From Serratia oryzae (GTDB lineage Bacteria; Pseudomonadota; Gammaproteobacteria; Enterobacterales; Enterobacteriaceae), in contig NZ_MOXD01000003.1 in assembly GCF_001976145.1 (NCBI RefSeq), forward strand, positions 186,001 through 250,000: 64,000 nt of DNA, written 5' to 3'. A model generated the notes under the pieces. That model saw only the letters and a list, made by a program, of their open reading frames with translations, did no database searches and was not told the DNA's origin. A program made the translations under genes and the position numbers. Position 1 is the stretch's first letter. Every line of letters begins with the position of its first letter. This document shows, in pieces, positions 27,170 to 37,340 of the stretch.

Positions 27170-28399
27170 TTACAGTATCCCCTTCATGGCTGTTTCAAAA
27201 TCACTCCAGGCACAGAACCCTTGCTGATCCACCGGGCAGCCTTCCAGCGCTAAAGTGACACGCTGCGGCGGGTTTTGCAGCGTCAGCGGTTGTGCGGTGC
27301 GTAGCTGTTCAGTCGACTGATAAACGTATTCAATCTTCAGCAGATCGCGATTACCCTTGGCGTCGTGCCAGCGTTGAAACACCAGTTTGCCGCCAATCGG
27401 CGTTTTCTCGTATTGGTGTGGCAATTGATAAGGCTTGAATTGCATGGCAGAAAGCAAAGAAGCAATGTTGGAATCATGCCCCACCAGCACGGTAAGCTTT
27501 GGTGAATCCGCTTTGCGTTCGCTGATCAACGCCGAATTAATGTAGGTCAGCAACGGTTTCGCCACGTTCTGCGCGACTATCGTCGAGGTAAAAAGCGAAT
27601 CCTGGTAACCATCTTTCAGTTTGGCCAGTTGCTGCCATTGGTGCGGCGTCACGATCTTGCCCCAAGCCACCTCTTTCATCGGGAAGCCTTCGTAATATTG
27701 CAGCATAAAGGCATCCACCAGCGAGTTACCCACCTTCAATGGGCCGGAAACACCAGGTTCTTTTCCCGGCACTGCGCTCATTTTGTTCGGTTCGGTGGTC
27801 AGATCGCACTGCTTGTCAGTCTTACAGGCTGCAGAATCTTTGTAATCAATAATCTGCGCCAGTTGCTGGTAGGAAGCATCCAGCTTAAGTGAAGCCAACT
27901 CGGCATTCATCGCGCTCAACGCCTGCTGGTTAAACGCCTCGCTCTTATCGGTGATGATCGGGTTAAACGTTGGATCCATTTCCCCCATTTTGTCCTGATG
28001 GTGCACGCTGATATCACAACCGGGAAACGCACCGCTGGTAAAAAACTGGGCGGTCGCCACGGTGCGCTGCAGGCTGTTGGCATAGACATATACACTGCCG
28101 TCGGCCGGGCAGCCTTCTTGCGGCAACACCCCATTCTGCTTCAGCCAGGCATTGAAGTAATGCCCCATGTACACTTCCAGCACGCCGCCTTTGGTGGTCA
28201 GCAATCCGCCCGGAGTATCCCACTGTGGCCAGGCCTTCGGCGTTGATTGTGCCAATACGCTACCGTTATTCGCCAAGGGTGCCCGCAGGTTATGGCGGCT
28301 CATCACCAACACCTGTTGCAGTTGGTAATCCTGGGTTTCAGCGATCGCAGTTCCGCTACACAGCAAGGGTAAGCAAAGTAACAACGTAGATTTTTTCAT
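27170..28399 (-). CDS. agp: Periplasmic glucose-1-phosphatase
   Basis: Agp is a periplasmic histidine acid phosphatase that releases glucose from glucose 1-phosphate and can act on inositol phosphates. The 409-residue precursor has a signal peptide cleaved after TAIA (residue 20), the catalytic [18 protein letters not shown] motif with His36, and the [10 protein letters not shown] proton-donor motif. It matches what I recall of E. coli Agp throughout, including [11 protein letters not shown] and YYEGFPM. The ATG at 28399 has an AGGAG site nine bases upstream. It sits downstream of citT on the same strand with a hairpin between, so it is probably a separate unit. Confidence 0.96.
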   Translation of the reverse strand: MKKSTLLLCLPLLCSGTAIAETQDYQLQQVLVMSRHNLRAPLANNGSVLAQSTPKAWPQWDTPGGLLTTKGGVLEVYMGHYFNAWLKQNGVLPQEGCPADGSVYVYANSLQRTVATAQFFTSGAFPGCDISVHHQDKMGEMDPTFNPIITDKSEAFNQQALSAMNAELASLKLDASYQQLAQIIDYKDSAACKTDKQCDLTTEPNKMSAVPGKEPGVSGPLKVGNSLVDAFMLQYYEGFPMKEVAWGKIVTPHQWQQLAKLKDGYQDSLFTSTIVAQNVAKPLLTYINSALISERKADSPKLTVLVGHDSNIASLLSAMQFKPYQLPHQYEKTPIGGKLVFQRWHDAKGNRDLLKIEYVYQSTEQLRTAQPLTLQNPPQRVTLALEGCPVDQQGFCAWSDFETAMKGIL

Positions 28400-28514
28400 C
28401 CGCAGAGGCTCCTGAAAAATGATTATTTTTAATAGGTTAACGCTCAACGAGCTATGATGGCGGGGTTAGGAATGAAAGTATGTGAGGAGTGTCACGGGGA
28501 GGGACTCCAACGGC

Positions 28515-28536
28515 GGCCACCTGACGATGGCCGCTG
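28515..28536 (-). terminator. Hairpin after citT
   Basis: GCGGCCA pairs with TGGCCGC across an 8-nt loop, with further CCAAC/GTTGG pairing outside it. It begins just after the citT stop. No T-run follows on the minus strand. Confidence 0.45.
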
Positions 28537-28542
28537 GTTGGT

Positions 28543-30006
28543 TTAATACCACAGGCTAAGGATCGGCCAGCCGATCAACAGCAGCGCTGAAATGTATACC
28601 ACACCCAGGATCCCCCCCAAACGCCAATAGTCTTTGGATTTGACATAGCCGCAGCCATAGATGATCACCCCAGGCCCGGTAGCATACGGGGTCAGCACGC
28701 CCATGATGCCGATCGACAACACCAGCAGGATCGAAAGATGCTCCATCGGCACACCCGGCAGGCCTTTACCCACGGCCAGGATCACCGGCAGCATGGTGGC
28801 AGTATGCGCCGACAGGCTGGCAAACAGATAGTGGGCAAAGTAGAACACCAGCACCAGCGCAACCACCGTCATTTTCGGTGAGAAGCCATCCAAATGGGTG
28901 CTCATGGTAGTGGCAAACCAGTCGATAAACCCGGAGCGGGTCAGGCCGCTGGCCATCACCACCAATGTGGCCAGGTTGACCAGCGTGTTCCAGGCGCTGG
29001 AATACTTGGTGATATCTTTCCAGCTCACCACGTGCAGCGCCAGCATCAGCGAGACCGCCAGCAAACACACCGCAGTGGCATCCAGTATTTTGTCTGCAAA
29101 TACCCACAGGCTAAGACTCAGCAGCACCAGGCCAATCAGGGTATATTCCTTACGGCTCAGCTTGCCCATTTCCCCCAGTGCCGTATTCGCCCAGCTCGCC
29201 ACTTCGCTGCTGTGGGTGATGCCCGGTTTGTACAGGTAGTAGGAGATCAGCGGCGCGATAATCAGCAGCAACATGCCGACCGGCAGGAAGGCCAGGAACC
29301 ATTGCATCCAACTGATGTTCACCCCGGCAATTTTGCTGACAAACTCAATGCCCAGCACGTTTGGCGCAGCACCAGTGACGAACATGGAGGAACTGATACT
29401 GGTCCCCACCACCATCATCCACATCAGATACCCACCAATACGGCGCGAGGAGGGATCGTTCGGGAATGAATCAAACAGCGGCGGCAGGTTTTTCACCACC
29501 GGGAATACCGTGCCGCCGGTACGCGCGGTGTTTGACGGCGTAAAGGGGGCCAGCAGGATGTCGATGATCACCACCGCATAACCCAGCGTCAGGGTACGTT
29601 TACCCATAAACTTCACCAGAAACAACGCGATGCGCCGCCCCAACCCGGTAGCCTCGTAACCTAAGGCAAAAATAAAGGCGCCAAATACCAGCCAGACGGT
29701 GGTGCTGGAGAAACCCGCCAGCCCCCATTTCAGCGCCTCTTTCCCTGCCTTGAAGGTCGGGTCGGCCAGTTCCTGGGCACCAAACAGCACCCAGTTGGAG
29801 CTAAGAACGCTCACGGTCATGGCAATAAAGCTGATCGCCGTAGCGGGGATCGGTTCCAGGATCATCCCGACAATCATCGCCACAAAGATGGCGAAGTAGC
29901 GCCAAGCCTGTGGCGGCATACCATCCGGGGTGGGGATCAATAGCAGAATGGCAAGCACCGCTAAGGGCACGATGGCTTTCCATATTTTCTCTTGCGTTTC
30001 GGACAT
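28543..30006 (-). CDS. citT: Citrate:succinate antiporter CitT (DASS family)
   Basis: CitT imports citrate in exchange for succinate during anaerobic citrate fermentation. The 487-residue inner-membrane protein has about a dozen hydrophobic segments and DASS signatures: TPSNTARTGGTVFPVVKNLP near 150-170 and the matching repeat LSAHTATMLPVILAVG near 400. The ATG at 30006 has an AGGAG site upstream. It closes the cit operon, 31 bp after citG. The presence of CitT with no oxaloacetate decarboxylase genes nearby is the E. coli-type citrate arrangement rather than the Na+-dependent Klebsiella type. Confidence 0.96.
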   Translation of the reverse strand: MSETQEKIWKAIVPLAVLAILLLIPTPDGMPPQAWRYFAIFVAMIVGMILEPIPATAISFIAMTVSVLSSNWVLFGAQELADPTFKAGKEALKWGLAGFSSTTVWLVFGAFIFALGYEATGLGRRIALFLVKFMGKRTLTLGYAVVIIDILLAPFTPSNTARTGGTVFPVVKNLPPLFDSFPNDPSSRRIGGYLMWMMVVGTSISSSMFVTGAAPNVLGIEFVSKIAGVNISWMQWFLAFLPVGMLLLIIAPLISYYLYKPGITHSSEVASWANTALGEMGKLSRKEYTLIGLVLLSLSLWVFADKILDATAVCLLAVSLMLALHVVSWKDITKYSSAWNTLVNLATLVVMASGLTRSGFIDWFATTMSTHLDGFSPKMTVVALVLVFYFAHYLFASLSAHTATMLPVILAVGKGLPGVPMEHLSILLVLSIGIMGVLTPYATGPGVIIYGCGYVKSKDYWRLGGILGVVYISALLLIGWPILSLWY

Positions 30007-30037
30007 GGACACTTCTCCTGAAGGTATTGTTATTTTT

Positions 30038-30931
30038 TTATGCATCGGCTTGCGGCAACTGCGCCAACAGCCAGGTGACAATCAACAGATCGGCGCTGCC
30101 GCCAGGGCTCAGGTTGCGGGCAATGCAAGCGGCATCAAACTGCCGCAAACGGGCAATGCCCTGTGGGGCGCCTGCACCACCGAGATTCAATAATTGACGG
30201 GAATAGTGTTGTAACCAGCGCAGCCCGGCGATGCCGCCCCGTGAGGCAACGTTGGTGTCGCCGTTGTGCGCCATCAGCCAGAGCAGGCTGTCCATCAGTG
30301 CGACCTGTTCACTGCAACCGCAGCCGATCCTTTGGCGAAACAGCGGTAAGGCACCCTGCACTACCGTTTGAAAACCCGACTCGGCCTCACCGCGCGCGCC
30401 AAGCAGACCGAGTTCGCTAAATAGCCGCTGCCCGGCGGTTTGCTGCCTGTTGTGCTGCTGCAGTTCACGCGCAACCAGCCCACAACAGATGGCGGCCACT
30501 TCGCTACACAGGCTTTCTGGCGTGATTTGCCGTTGTTGCTGGTGCAAGCGGCCAAAGGCGGCACACAGCAATCCCAGAGAAAACACGCTGCCTTTATGGG
30601 TGTTAACACCACCGGTTGCACGGAACATCTGCTGCTCACAGGCCATGCCGAGCGGGCGCAGACGGGCAAGCTGCTGCCGCGCAGGCAACCCTGCGTCGGC
30701 TATGCCCTGCAGGATGAAGCGCGGCAGCCAGACGCCAATCGCCCGTGCGCTGCGATAAAAGTGCCCCAGATTCATGTCGCGGTGTGCCCCGTTATTGTGG
30801 CGATCGACCAACCCCGGTTTGGGAGTGAGATTGACCTCCAGCAGCAGCGCACGATAGGCATTGCGGGCAAACCATTGAACCGCCGTTGGTGCCGCGCTCA
30901 CTACGCGTGCCTTAGGATAAGAGCGCAGCAT
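30038..30931 (-). CDS. citG: Triphosphoribosyl-dephospho-CoA synthase CitG
   Basis: CitG makes 2'-(5''-triphosphoribosyl)-3'-dephospho-CoA from ATP and dephospho-CoA, the precursor of the citrate lyase prosthetic group. The 297-residue protein carries [20 protein letters not shown] near residue 30, [15 protein letters not shown] near 110, and [16 protein letters not shown] near 225, all diagnostic. Its start overlaps the end of citX by 20 bp. In E. coli citX and citG are also adjacent. Confidence 0.96.
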   Translation of the reverse strand: MLRSYPKARVVSAAPTAVQWFARNAYRALLLEVNLTPKPGLVDRHNNGAHRDMNLGHFYRSARAIGVWLPRFILQGIADAGLPARQQLARLRPLGMACEQQMFRATGGVNTHKGSVFSLGLLCAAFGRLHQQQRQITPESLCSEVAAICCGLVARELQQHNRQQTAGQRLFSELGLLGARGEAESGFQTVVQGALPLFRQRIGCGCSEQVALMDSLLWLMAHNGDTNVASRGGIAGLRWLQHYSRQLLNLGGAGAPQGIARLRQFDAACIARNLSPGGSADLLIVTWLLAQLPQADA

Positions 30932-31457
30932 TCAGCCTCCTTTCCATTTCATCCAGCAGTTGTTCAGTGCTGTGGCTGCGCTGGCGGGCGCAGAGTTTGG
31001 CGGGCTCGGCACACAGCAGGCAACGGCGCTCGGGCTGGCCGATGTCGCGCCGCGACAAAATATGCCCTTGCGGAGCCAGTACATCGATATCCCACAAGCG
31101 GCCGATCGGTTGCTGAACCTCCAACTGCACTGCCGCTTCTTTCACCGTTTGGGCATCGGCCTGCAGCGCCAGATAACCTTCACAACCGGTCGGCAGCGCC
31201 AATGCCTCGGCTTGCAGACATAGCCAGCCCTGCTGATGAGACAGTTGCCGCAACGCCTGCCAACCCAGGTTGAAAATACGCCGCGTCAACGGGCTGTCTT
31301 TCACTGCACCCGGAGCCACCAAAGTAAACACTAAAAGTGTGGAGTGATGGCGCGCCAGCCACGCCTGTTGCCGAGCCTGCCGGCATTCACGGCTGGAAAG
31401 CAGTTCCGGCAAACTGACGGCGCGGCTGGTGGCCAATTCGGGGGCGATGCTCGACAT
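30912..31457 (-). CDS. citX: Apo-citrate lyase phosphoribosyl-dephospho-CoA transferase CitX
   Basis: CitX attaches the prosthetic group to Ser14 of CitD. The 182-residue protein includes [32 protein letters not shown], and [19 protein letters not shown] followed by RRCLLC, a typical CitX block. The ATG at 31457 has a GGAG site eight bases upstream and lies five bases after the citF stop. Its 3' end overlaps citG. Confidence 0.94.
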   Translation of the reverse strand: MSSIAPELATSRAVSLPELLSSRECRQARQQAWLARHHSTLLVFTLVAPGAVKDSPLTRRIFNLGWQALRQLSHQQGWLCLQAEALALPTGCEGYLALQADAQTVKEAAVQLEVQQPIGRLWDIDVLAPQGHILSRRDIGQPERRCLLCAEPAKLCARQRSHSTEQLLDEMERRLNAALLS

Positions 31458-31461
31458 AGCG

Positions 31462-32970
31462 TTACTCCGCGACCTGATGCACAACGTCAATCACCGAGCC
31501 GTCGCGATAGCGCACTACGGCCACAACGTTGTCTGTAAAGGCAATCGGCTGCGGTTCGCCGGTCAGTAAGCGCGCACGTTCACGCAACCACTGAATGCTG
31601 ACCACCTCCAATCCGGCCTCGCGCAGCCGCTGCGCCAACTCAGGGCGCGCCGGGTTGACGGCAATACCGTGATCGGTAACCAGAATATCGATGCTGGATC
31701 CGGGGGTAACACAGGTGGTGACCTGTTCCACCAGCGTCGGGATGCGCCCGCGTACCAGAGGGGCCACGATGATCGCCAGCCGGGCAGCGGCAGCGGTGTC
31801 GCAGTGGCCGCCGGAAGCACCACGGATCACGCCGTCTGAACCGGTCAGCACGTTGACGTTAAAAGCAGTGTCAACTTCCAATGCACTCAGCACCACCACA
31901 TCTAGGCGATCGACCGACGCCCCTTTGGAACTGAAGTTGGCATACTGATTGGCACTGATTTCAATGTGATGTGGGTTGCGCGCCAGCGACATCGCCGCCG
32001 CACGATCAAAGCTCTGCACGTCCAGCAGTTTGCCGATCAGCCCTTTTTCATGCAGCTCCACCATGGTGGAGGTGATCCCGCCAAGCGCAAACCCTGCACG
32101 CACGCCGCGAGCGCGCATTTTGTCTTCCAGAAAACGCGTCACCGCCAGCGAAGCGCCGCCGGTGCCGGTTTGCAGCGAAAAACCATTAACAAAGTAACCA
32201 GAACCGGCGATCACCTCCGCCGCACGGCGAGCAATCAGCAGTTCGCGCGGATTGGAGGTCATGCGCGTGGCATCGGCACCGATCTTGTCGGCATCCCCTA
32301 CCCGTTCCAGTTGCACAATCAGATCCACCTGATCCTGCGCCAGGCTGGCCGGATGGTGTGGGTAAAGCACGATCGCCTCGGTCAACAGCACCACATTGCG
32401 CGCCGTTGCCGCATCAATCTTGGCATAGCCGAGGGATCCGCAGCAGGCCTCACCGCTGAAGCCGTTAGCATTACCGAACTCATCGCAGGCAGGTACGCCA
32501 AGGAAGGCGACATCGATCTGCAACTCACCCGACTCAATCAGATTCACCCGGCCACCGTGCGAATGAATCTGCACCGGCTGTTTCAACAAGCCGCGCGAAA
32601 TGGCATCCGCCAAGGGCCCGCGCAGGCCGGAGGTATAAATACGGCTCACCACCCCGTGGCGGATATGCTCCACCAGCGGTGCGTGGCAGTCGGTCAACGA
32701 ACTGGAGGCCAGCGTCAGGTTACGGAACCCCATCGCCGCCAAGGCATCCATCACCTGGTTCAGCGCCAGATCGCCACCGCGGAACGCGTGGTGGAAAGAG
32801 ATAGTCATGCCGTCCTGCAAGCCGCTGCGACGGATCGCCTCCTGTAGCGAATCACAGCGTTTGATATCACGCGGTTTGCGCGCCAGTTGATTGGCCTTCG
32901 AGGCTTCCTGGTAAAACCGCAGGTCGGCATGATTGTTCAAGGTCATCAGGCGTTGTTGACGTTTCATCAT
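31462..32970 (-). CDS. citF: Citrate lyase alpha subunit (citrate CoA-transferase)
   Basis: CitF exchanges the acetyl group on the CitD prosthetic group for citrate, giving citryl-ACP. The 502-residue protein shows [56 protein letters not shown] and [19 protein letters not shown], all characteristic of the family. Two ATG codons in tandem (32970 and 32967) follow a GAGGAAG site; the start overlaps the citE stop. Confidence 0.97.
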   Translation of the reverse strand: MMKRQQRLMTLNNHADLRFYQEASKANQLARKPRDIKRCDSLQEAIRRSGLQDGMTISFHHAFRGGDLALNQVMDALAAMGFRNLTLASSSLTDCHAPLVEHIRHGVVSRIYTSGLRGPLADAISRGLLKQPVQIHSHGGRVNLIESGELQIDVAFLGVPACDEFGNANGFSGEACCGSLGYAKIDAATARNVVLLTEAIVLYPHHPASLAQDQVDLIVQLERVGDADKIGADATRMTSNPRELLIARRAAEVIAGSGYFVNGFSLQTGTGGASLAVTRFLEDKMRARGVRAGFALGGITSTMVELHEKGLIGKLLDVQSFDRAAAMSLARNPHHIEISANQYANFSSKGASVDRLDVVVLSALEVDTAFNVNVLTGSDGVIRGASGGHCDTAAAARLAIIVAPLVRGRIPTLVEQVTTCVTPGSSIDILVTDHGIAVNPARPELAQRLREAGLEVVSIQWLRERARLLTGEPQPIAFTDNVVAVVRYRDGSVIDVVHQVAE

Positions 32971-33884
32971 GCTTCCTCGCTCTGGTGCGGTTCTTCGCGC
33001 AGGCCGGAAAGCGCCACGCGTTGTAATACCAGACGCGCCCGCTCAATAACCGGGCCGTCAACCATCTTGCCGTTCAGCGATACCACGCCGCGCCCCTCTT
33101 TTTCTGCCGCTTGCGCGGCCTCGACCACCCGTTGGGCATGTGCCACTTCTTTGGCGGTCGGCGCATACAGGTTGTGCAGCAGCTCAATCTGGCGCGGGTT
33201 GATGAGCGATTTGCCATCAAAGCCGAGCTGTTTGATCAATGCCGCCTCCGCTAAGAAACCCGCTTCGTTATTGGCATCGGAATAGACGGTATCGAACGCC
33301 TGAATACCGGCAGCGCGGGCGGCCTGCAGCAATGAGCAGCGGGCAAACAGCAGTTCGATCCCCTGCGGCGAGCGTTCGGTGCGCAGGTTGCGCACATAGT
33401 CTTCCGCTCCTAATGCGATGCCGATCAGGCGCGGCGAAGCCTGAGCGATCGCCACCGCGTTGGTGATGCCTTGCGCAGACTCGATCGCCGCCAACAGGCC
33501 GGTGCTACCCACCGTGCGGCCACAGGCGTGTTCAATCGCGGTAATTTCCCGATCCATATCCACTACGTCCTGCGCGCTATCGGTTTTCGGCAAGCGGACG
33601 ATATCCGCCCCGCCGCGCACTACCGCCTGCAAATCTGCCAGGCCATAATCCGAATCCAGCGCGTTAACCCGCACGATGGTTTCTACGTCCTGATACAGCG
33701 GGTGCTGCAACGCGTGGTAGACCAGGCGGCGCGCCGCGTCTTTTTCGCGCAGGATCACCGAGTCCTCCAAATCGAACATCAAGGCATCGGCCTGATAGAT
33801 GAAGGCATTGCTGACCATTGCCGCATTGGCACCGGGTACAAACAACATGCTGCGGCGCAGGCGATGTTTATTTAACGTTTTCAA
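32967..33884 (-). CDS. citE: Citrate lyase beta subunit (citryl-ACP lyase)
   Basis: CitE splits citryl-ACP into oxaloacetate and acetyl-ACP. The 305-residue protein has [70 protein letters not shown] and [12 protein letters not shown], matching the HpcH/HpaI aldolase-type CitE family. No in-frame ATG lies near the conserved N-terminus; a TTG at 33884 has a perfect GGAGG site six bases upstream and overlaps the citD stop, so I take TTG as the start. Confidence 0.95.
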   Translation of the reverse strand: MKTLNKHRLRRSMLFVPGANAAMVSNAFIYQADALMFDLEDSVILREKDAARRLVYHALQHPLYQDVETIVRVNALDSDYGLADLQAVVRGGADIVRLPKTDSAQDVVDMDREITAIEHACGRTVGSTGLLAAIESAQGITNAVAIAQASPRLIGIALGAEDYVRNLRTERSPQGIELLFARCSLLQAARAAGIQAFDTVYSDANNEAGFLAEAALIKQLGFDGKSLINPRQIELLHNLYAPTAKEVAHAQRVVEAAQAAEKEGRGVVSLNGKMVDGPVIERARLVLQRVALSGLREEPHQSEEA

Positions 33885-34176
33885 GGCGTTCCTCCCACGG
33901 CAGCACGGCGCTTTCACTGGCGCGCATCAGCGCGGTTTCCAGCCGGGCGTGCAGTACGCAATCCAGCGCCCCTTTATCGTCGACAATCACCTGCACCGGC
34001 GGCACGCCATAGTGCTCCAGCACCTGTAACAAGGTGCTGCGGATGGCTGCGCCGAACTGTTTTTCCACGCTGCTGGCGATCAGCAAATCGTGCTCCGGCC
34101 CTTCTGCGGGTGCGATGCGCACCATGACATCGCTGGACTCCAGCGTGCCAGCCATTGCTTCTCGAACTATTTTCAT
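33868..34176 (-). CDS. citD: Citrate lyase acyl carrier protein (gamma subunit)
   Basis: CitD carries the phosphoribosyl-dephospho-CoA arm that shuttles acyl groups between CitF and CitE. The 102-residue protein has [15 protein letters not shown], in which Ser14 is the expected attachment site, and [16 protein letters not shown] near the C-terminus. The ATG at 34176 is preferred over 34179 for spacing from AGGTGA. It overlaps both citC and citE. Confidence 0.96.
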   Translation of the reverse strand: MKIVREAMAGTLESSDVMVRIAPAEGPEHDLLIASSVEKQFGAAIRSTLLQVLEHYGVPPVQVIVDDKGALDCVLHARLETALMRASESAVLPWEERLENVK

Positions 34177-35246
34177 CATTCACCTGATTGTGCGGACTCA
34201 AATTCTTGCGGGGCGGCCTTCACCCGACGTTGCGCCAACAGGCGCTGCAGATAACGCTCCGTGGCTTCTGGCACCAAGGGTTTGATGGCGGCGATCTCTC
34301 CGGCGATCAGCAGTTTGCGCACCCAAGAGGCTGAAATCGCCGTGCCCTGGTGCTGCAAGCGCTCGATCTCCACCAGTTCGATAGGCGGGCTTGGCAGCGC
34401 TGGCGTTTCCAGCCAATAACGCATGTCGCGGTTATATTTTGCGGTCACGTCGCAAAAGGGTTCGTTACCGACAAATCGTTGGGTAATCCCTAGCGCGGGT
34501 GCCAGATATTGACGGAAAATCTTCAGATCGATTTCGGTGTAACAGTCGTCGGCAATTCCCTGATCTTTAATGAAGTAACAAGGGAAAGTGGCACGGGAGA
34601 TAATGTATTGAGAGCCTTCATGTACCGTCAGATTGGCAATGCCCGTAGTGCCCTGCAGCACCAGTTCACGACGATCTTGATAGGGGAAACGCGAGGTATC
34701 TTCCTTCACCAGAAACAGGTGCAGCCAATCGCATCGGGCAGCCGCCTGTTGCACCAGATACTGATGCCCACGGGTGAACGGGTTGGCATTCATCACAATG
34801 CTGCCAATCTTTTTCCCAGGGCGGCGCTGGCTGGCGAGTTGTGTAGCGTAACGCTTCAGGCGGCAAGGGCTGTTTTCCATCAGCACCACAATCCCCGGCA
34901 CGTTAGCGATGGGATAAAAACCACATTGGCGAAACAGCGGCTCATTCTGCACTTTGGTATAAATAAACAGCTGAGTGTGATGGCGTTCATAGGCCAGGTT
35001 TACCAGCTCAGTGGCCAGCGACAGTGCCAGACCTTCACCGCGCATCTGTGAACTGATAGCAACGCACTTGATAATATTTCCAGCGATACCGCCGCAGGCA
35101 ACTAATTTATCCCCCTGCGTCACGGTAATAAAAACCTCGACTGTCGTATCAATATTCAGATCGTTACTTCGTAAGAAGGCGTTAATAGCCGAGATATTTT
35201 TGTGATCTGATCTTTTTACTCGATTAAATACGGTATCGCCCAACAT
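34176..35246 (-). CDS. citC: Citrate lyase ligase (acetate:HS-citrate lyase ligase)
   Basis: CitC activates citrate lyase by acetylating the thiol of the CitD prosthetic group with acetate and ATP. The 356-residue protein has an N-terminal GNAT-like domain and a C-terminal nucleotidyl-transferase domain with the [20 protein letters not shown] motif (NxNPFTxGH) near residue 147 and [10 protein letters not shown] further on. The ATG at 35246 has an AGAGAG site upstream. First gene of the leftward cit operon, divergent from dpiA. Confidence 0.96.
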   Translation of the reverse strand: MLGDTVFNRVKRSDHKNISAINAFLRSNDLNIDTTVEVFITVTQGDKLVACGGIAGNIIKCVAISSQMRGEGLALSLATELVNLAYERHHTQLFIYTKVQNEPLFRQCGFYPIANVPGIVVLMENSPCRLKRYATQLASQRRPGKKIGSIVMNANPFTRGHQYLVQQAAARCDWLHLFLVKEDTSRFPYQDRRELVLQGTTGIANLTVHEGSQYIISRATFPCYFIKDQGIADDCYTEIDLKIFRQYLAPALGITQRFVGNEPFCDVTAKYNRDMRYWLETPALPSPPIELVEIERLQHQGTAISASWVRKLLIAGEIAAIKPLVPEATERYLQRLLAQRRVKAAPQEFESAQSGE

Positions 35247-35567
35247 GTTAGTCTCTCTAAGACAACTTACCAATAACAATTAAAATACAAAAAACCCATT
35301 TTATTAACATTAATCGAAAAATACAAAACCATATAAAACATAAAGTTAAATTTAAAATGTCAACAGACGCGTATTTGATGGCATTATGCTAAACAGAAAG
35401 ATAGCCCTGATTATTGACCTATTTCACACTCTCCATTCAGTTAATAATTTATTTAATGGTTTTTATTTACTTAATTATTTTTATCGTGTTTATTAACCCG
35501 CAGGGTTTAATTAAATACTCATCTGGATTACAGTTAATTCACATAATAATCCGTAGCGGTGAATAAA
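35247..35567. promoter_or_regulatory. AT-rich divergent control region citC / dpiA
   Basis: The 320-bp spacer is strongly AT-rich and must contain both divergent promoters. DpiA-type regulators bind AT-rich sites, consistent with this composition, but I cannot define individual sites or a classic CRP box. No sensor kinase gene lies here. Confidence 0.55.
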
Positions 35568-36254
35568 ATGGAATGGATTAATATCCTGATTGTTGAAGAT
35601 GAAACGCCACTGGCAGAAATGCATGCGGAATTTATCAAACAGAATGGCGGCTGCCGGCAAATTTGGCTGGCAGGCACGCTGGCACAGGCACGCATGATGA
35701 CGGAGCGTTTCAAGCCAGACCTGATCCTGCTGGATAACTTTCTGCCCGACGGCCAGGGTATCGAACTGCTGCACGAACTGACGCTCAGCGGCTATGGCGG
35801 TGGGATTGTTTTCATCACCGCGGCCAGCGATATGGACACCGTCGCCGAAGCTCTGCGTTACGGCGTGTTCGATTATCTGATCAAACCCTTAGCCTATGAT
35901 CGGCTGGCGCAGACCCTGCAACGCTACAGTCAACGGCGTCAGGCGCTGAAGGATAAAGCCCGGGTTAACCAGCGGCGCATTGACGAGATGTTCAACACTT
36001 ATGCGCGCGGCGGTGAACAAGCCGCCCTGCCCGCCGGTATTGATGAGTTAACGCTGATCAAGATACGCGCGCTGTTCGAAGACCCCGAGATCCGCCATAC
36101 GGCAGAAAGCGTGGCGCAGCAAATTGGCCTGAGCCGCACCACCGCACGGCGCTACCTGGAGTTTTTCGCCGCCAATAACCGCCTGGTTGCCGAGATCATT
36201 TATGGCAAGGTCGGCCGCCCACAGCGAATTTACCGTTCTGCCGGCAGCGGCTGA
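35568..36254 (+). CDS. dpiA: DpiA/CitB-type response regulator, sensor kinase missing
   Basis: The 228-residue protein matches what I recall of E. coli DpiA: receiver domain with LIVEDETPLAEMHAEFI, phosphoacceptor Asp56 in LILLDNFLPDGQG, FVFITAASDMDTV-like FITAASDMDTVAEAL, FDYLIKPLAYDRL, then a C-terminal helix-turn-helix with GLSRTTARRYLEF and KVGRPQRIY. In E. coli the partner kinase gene dpiB precedes dpiA in one operon. Here dpiA starts directly after the divergent spacer and no kinase is present. The start is the ATG at 35568 (weak ribosome site) or a GTG at 35559. Confidence 0.93.
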   Translation: MEWINILIVEDETPLAEMHAEFIKQNGGCRQIWLAGTLAQARMMTERFKPDLILLDNFLPDGQGIELLHELTLSGYGGGIVFITAASDMDTVAEALRYGVFDYLIKPLAYDRLAQTLQRYSQRRQALKDKARVNQRRIDEMFNTYARGGEQAALPAGIDELTLIKIRALFEDPEIRHTAESVAQQIGLSRTTARRYLEFFAANNRLVAEIIYGKVGRPQRIYRSAGSG

Positions 36255-36394
36255 CGGCAGGCAAAATGCCTACCGATAACGCCAACGCTCCAGATTGGCG
36301 GCGTGCAAAACGTGCGGCGATCGGCTAAATCTGCTAAAACCTCAACACGTTGCGTATTCTGTAAGCAAACGGTCGCAGAATGTGTAATACGCCT

Positions 36395-36423
36395 TTGACT
36401 TCCCTCGGCCCCCCCGTTATGAT
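36395..36423 (+). promoter_or_regulatory. Sigma-70 promoter of the second tRNA-Asn
   Basis: TTGACT (36395-36400) and TATGAT (36418-36423) with a 17-bp spacer, 18 bases before the tRNA. The geometry is the same as at the first copy though the spacer differs. Confidence 0.8.
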
Positions 36424-36441
36424 TCTGCTCGTTCACACGAT

Positions 36442-36517
36442 TCCTCTGTAGTTCAGTCGGTAGAACGGCGGACTGTTAATCCGTATGTCACTGGTTCGAG
36501 TCCAGTCAGAGGAGCCA
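36442..36517 (+). tRNA. asn tRNA: tRNA-Asn (anticodon GTT), second copy
   Basis: Identical over all 76 nt to 16578-16653, with shared GTTCACACGA just upstream and encoded CCA at the end. No terminator hairpin follows; instead an integrase remnant starts about 160 bp downstream, as expected of an integration hotspot. Confidence 0.98.
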
Positions 36518-36679
36518 TATTCTATTCCAGTGATGTCTTTCGATGTCGATGGATGCAGTAAAATCAACAAGTTATACGTAAATGGGGTTACACTGAATTC
36601 CGCATTATTATATGACTGCCAGAATTTTTGGGGGCTTTATTAAAGGCCTGTTTGGTTCGGTAAACATCGAAGTCCCCAA

Positions 36680-36972
36680 ATGTCACTTAGCGAAATAGCA
36701 ATCCGAAAAACATTCCCCTAAAATAAGCCTTTCAAGCTGGCCCATAGCGTCTGTCTCTTCTTTTTGGTTCAACCCAACGGTACAAAATTCTGGCATCTCA
36801 AATACCACCATAACGGTAAAAAAGAAAACTCGCCGGTGGTACTTTATATGAGCGCTCAGGTAAAAACTCAGTTACCCATAACGCGAAGCCGCGCTATGAG
36901 CGAGCCCCAGCAGAGAAATGGTCGGCTGATCATGCCGCACGCGTTCTCGCCGGTCTGGAAAATCCTCTTTTC
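36680..36972 (+). pseudogene. int: Remnant of a P4-type tyrosine integrase
   Basis: From ATG 36680 the frame reads MSLSEIAIRKTFP, a stop (TAA, 36719-36721), then NKPFKLAHS and LVQPNGTKFWHLKYHHNGKKE. This is the N-terminal DNA-binding domain of P4-family integrases, which typically begins with a TAIRKAKP-like and LVxPNGSKxWRxKYR-like pattern. After a frameshift, EKWSADHAARVLAGLENPLF (near 36913-36972) matches the start of the core-binding domain. The catalytic domain is gone. P4-type integrases commonly target tRNA 3' ends, including tRNA-Asn, so this marks a decayed island next to tRNA-Asn. Confidence 0.82.
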
Positions 36973-37033
36973 CGGCGGCGGGCCATCTGCTTGTCATAAC
37001 GAGACTGGCGTTTTGCTCCGGGAACGCCAGTGT

Positions 37034-37336
37034 TTACAGTGAAAATCCGTAGTGAGAACCATCCGGTAGTTCAACGTCAAGGCGCAGTTTACCACCAACT
37101 GCCTCAACGTAGCGTTTAAGGGTGGAAAGCTTCAAATCGCGGCCCGGTTTCTCCATTCCTGCAACGGTAGGTTGTCTGATGCCCAGCGCCTGCGCCATTT
37201 CGACCTGCGTTTTCTGTACTTTCTCACGCAACTCGGCAAGGTGAATGTTAAGCAGGATGTCCGTCGCCATCGCCTGAGCCTCGGCCACGACTTCAGGTTT
37301 TTCATCCGCAATAAGCTGTTCCAGTGTTCTTCCCAT
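37034..37336 (-). CDS. higA: HigA-type antitoxin (XRE family)
   Basis: The 100-residue protein has an N-terminal segment (VVAEAQAMATDILLNIHLAE) and a helix-turn-helix (VEMAQALGIRQPTVAGMEK) followed by LSTLKRYVEAVGGKL. This is the common antitoxin partner of Gp49-like toxins. It would neutralise the toxin and repress the shared promoter. It begins four bases after the toxin gene, the order (toxin first) typical of higBA. Confidence 0.87.
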   Translation of the reverse strand: MGRTLEQLIADEKPEVVAEAQAMATDILLNIHLAELREKVQKTQVEMAQALGIRQPTVAGMEKPGRDLKLSTLKRYVEAVGGKLRLDVELPDGSHYGFSL

Positions 37337-37340
37337 CGCG

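Noticed and set aside
31966..32847. 293-codon plus-strand frame opposite citF
   Set aside because: Shadow of a well-supported gene with His/Arg/Gln-rich antisense composition.
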